DNA of 6,540 nt, from contig JAUYDD010000002.1 of NCBI GenBank assembly GCA_030704765.1, forward strand, positions 1 to 6,540. Reading direction: 5' to 3'. Position numbers and translations under genes: made by a program. This DNA comes from Nanobdellota archaeon. GTDB taxonomy: Archaea; Nanobdellota; Nanobdellia; Pacearchaeales; GW2011-AR1. How positions within the stretch are numbered: position 1 is the stretch's first letter; every line of letters starts with the position of its first letter. Positions 6,430-6,540 of this stretch are shown here, one piece after another. Below the pieces are notes generated by a model. The model made no database searches. It was given only the letters and a program-made list of their open reading frames with translations, and was not told where the DNA came from.

Positions 6430-6443
6430 CATCTTTTAAGATG
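6430..6443. repeat. Small hairpin upstream of the malic enzyme promoter
   Basis: CATCT (6430-6434) pairs with AGATG (6439-6443) around TTTA; allowing one more pair gives CATCTT/AAGATG. It directly abuts the long hairpin that begins at 6444, so three stems again follow one another without gaps, as at the left edge. Small enough to be chance on its own. Confidence 0.4.
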
Positions 6444-6503
6444 TCCAAAATGCTCTTCTCATACCTATCTATTTTAATGGATAGAAAGAGAAGGCATTTT
6501 GGA
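6444..6503 (+). repeat. Long 60-base imperfect hairpin
   Basis: The base is a perfect 10-bp stem, TCCAAAATGC (6444-6453) with GCATTTTGGA (6494-6503). After a one-base bulge (6454), CTTCTC (6455-6460) pairs with GAGAAG (6488-6493). After an internal loop, CTATCTATT (6465-6473) pairs with AATGGATAG (6476-6484) with one T-G wobble, closing a very tight tip. The wobble favours a plus-strand RNA slightly. It lies between the malic enzyme promoter and the right edge, where no gene is visible. Function unknown: a palindromic repeat, the 3' end of a gene to the right, or a structured small RNA. Confidence 0.7.
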
Positions 6504-6540
6504 GCATACTAAAAAACTTTCAGAAGTTTTTTGGTACGCT
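6503..6540. repeat. Right-edge hairpin with the shared core
   Basis: A 17-base arm (6503-6519) pairs with 6524-6540 around the loop TCAG (6520-6523). The inner nine pairs, AAAAAACTT with AAGTTTTTT, are perfect, and the outer arm AGCATACT with GGTACGCT holds one mismatch and one wobble. Bases 6512-6531 are identical to 40-59 of hairpin A, including the loop, while the outer arms differ and are themselves complementary. The element may continue beyond the window. Confidence 0.75.

Noticed and set aside
6441..6512. A 23-codon plus-strand ORF beginning MSKMLFSYL
   Set aside because: It coincides almost exactly with the 60-base hairpin, so its sequence is explained by the palindrome; too short to support as a gene.
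1..6540. A composite transposon bounded by the two shared hairpins
   Set aside because: The shared core is a short palindrome without transposase, target duplication or cargo-like genes between; the genes inside are ordinary housekeeping genes.

Overview
The window is AT-rich DNA that looks archaeal, most likely from a small-genome DPANN-type lineage (Pacearchaeota/Woesearchaeota-like). This is inferred, not proven. The signs are a DUF763 protein (family mainly archaeal), a short UvrD-type helicase with a RecQ-RQC-like N-terminal winged-helix region, start codons without clear Shine-Dalgarno sequences, and TATA-like boxes centred about 25-27 nt upstream of several ATGs, as expected for leaderless archaeal transcripts. 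All genes use the standard code.

Layout: (1) 1-212 is a short intergenic stretch, richer in GC than the rest, holding three consecutive hairpins. (2) 213-2093, minus strand: a compact superfamily 1A DNA helicase. (3) 2217-3392, minus strand: a DUF763 family protein. (4) 3393-3493: a divergent promoter region. (5) 3494-4168, plus strand: a class I SAM-dependent methyltransferase-like protein that appears short at its C-terminus. (6) 4197-5159, minus strand, tail to tail with the methyltransferase (28 bp between stops): ribose-phosphate pyrophosphokinase (PRPP synthetase). (7) 5222-6373, minus strand: a malic enzyme. (8) 6374-6540: the malic enzyme promoter followed by three hairpins, two of them long.

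The five genes are mostly housekeeping or of unknown role and do not form an obvious single pathway. PRPP synthetase feeds nucleotide and histidine/NAD synthesis; malic enzyme links malate to pyruvate and NAD(P)H; the helicase acts in DNA repair or replication-fork processing. DUF763 and the methyltransferase have unknown substrates. Each gene has its own plausible TATA element, so long operons are not evident.

The least explained signal lies at the two edges. Hairpins with an identical 20-bp core (AAAAACTTTCAGAAGTTTTT, TCAG loop as read on the plus strand) occur near both ends, 6.4 kb apart, each embedded in a cluster of other hairpins. This suggests a dispersed palindromic repeat family or structured 3'-end elements in this genome. 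No CRISPR array, tRNA, rRNA, transposase or obvious new multi-gene system is visible.
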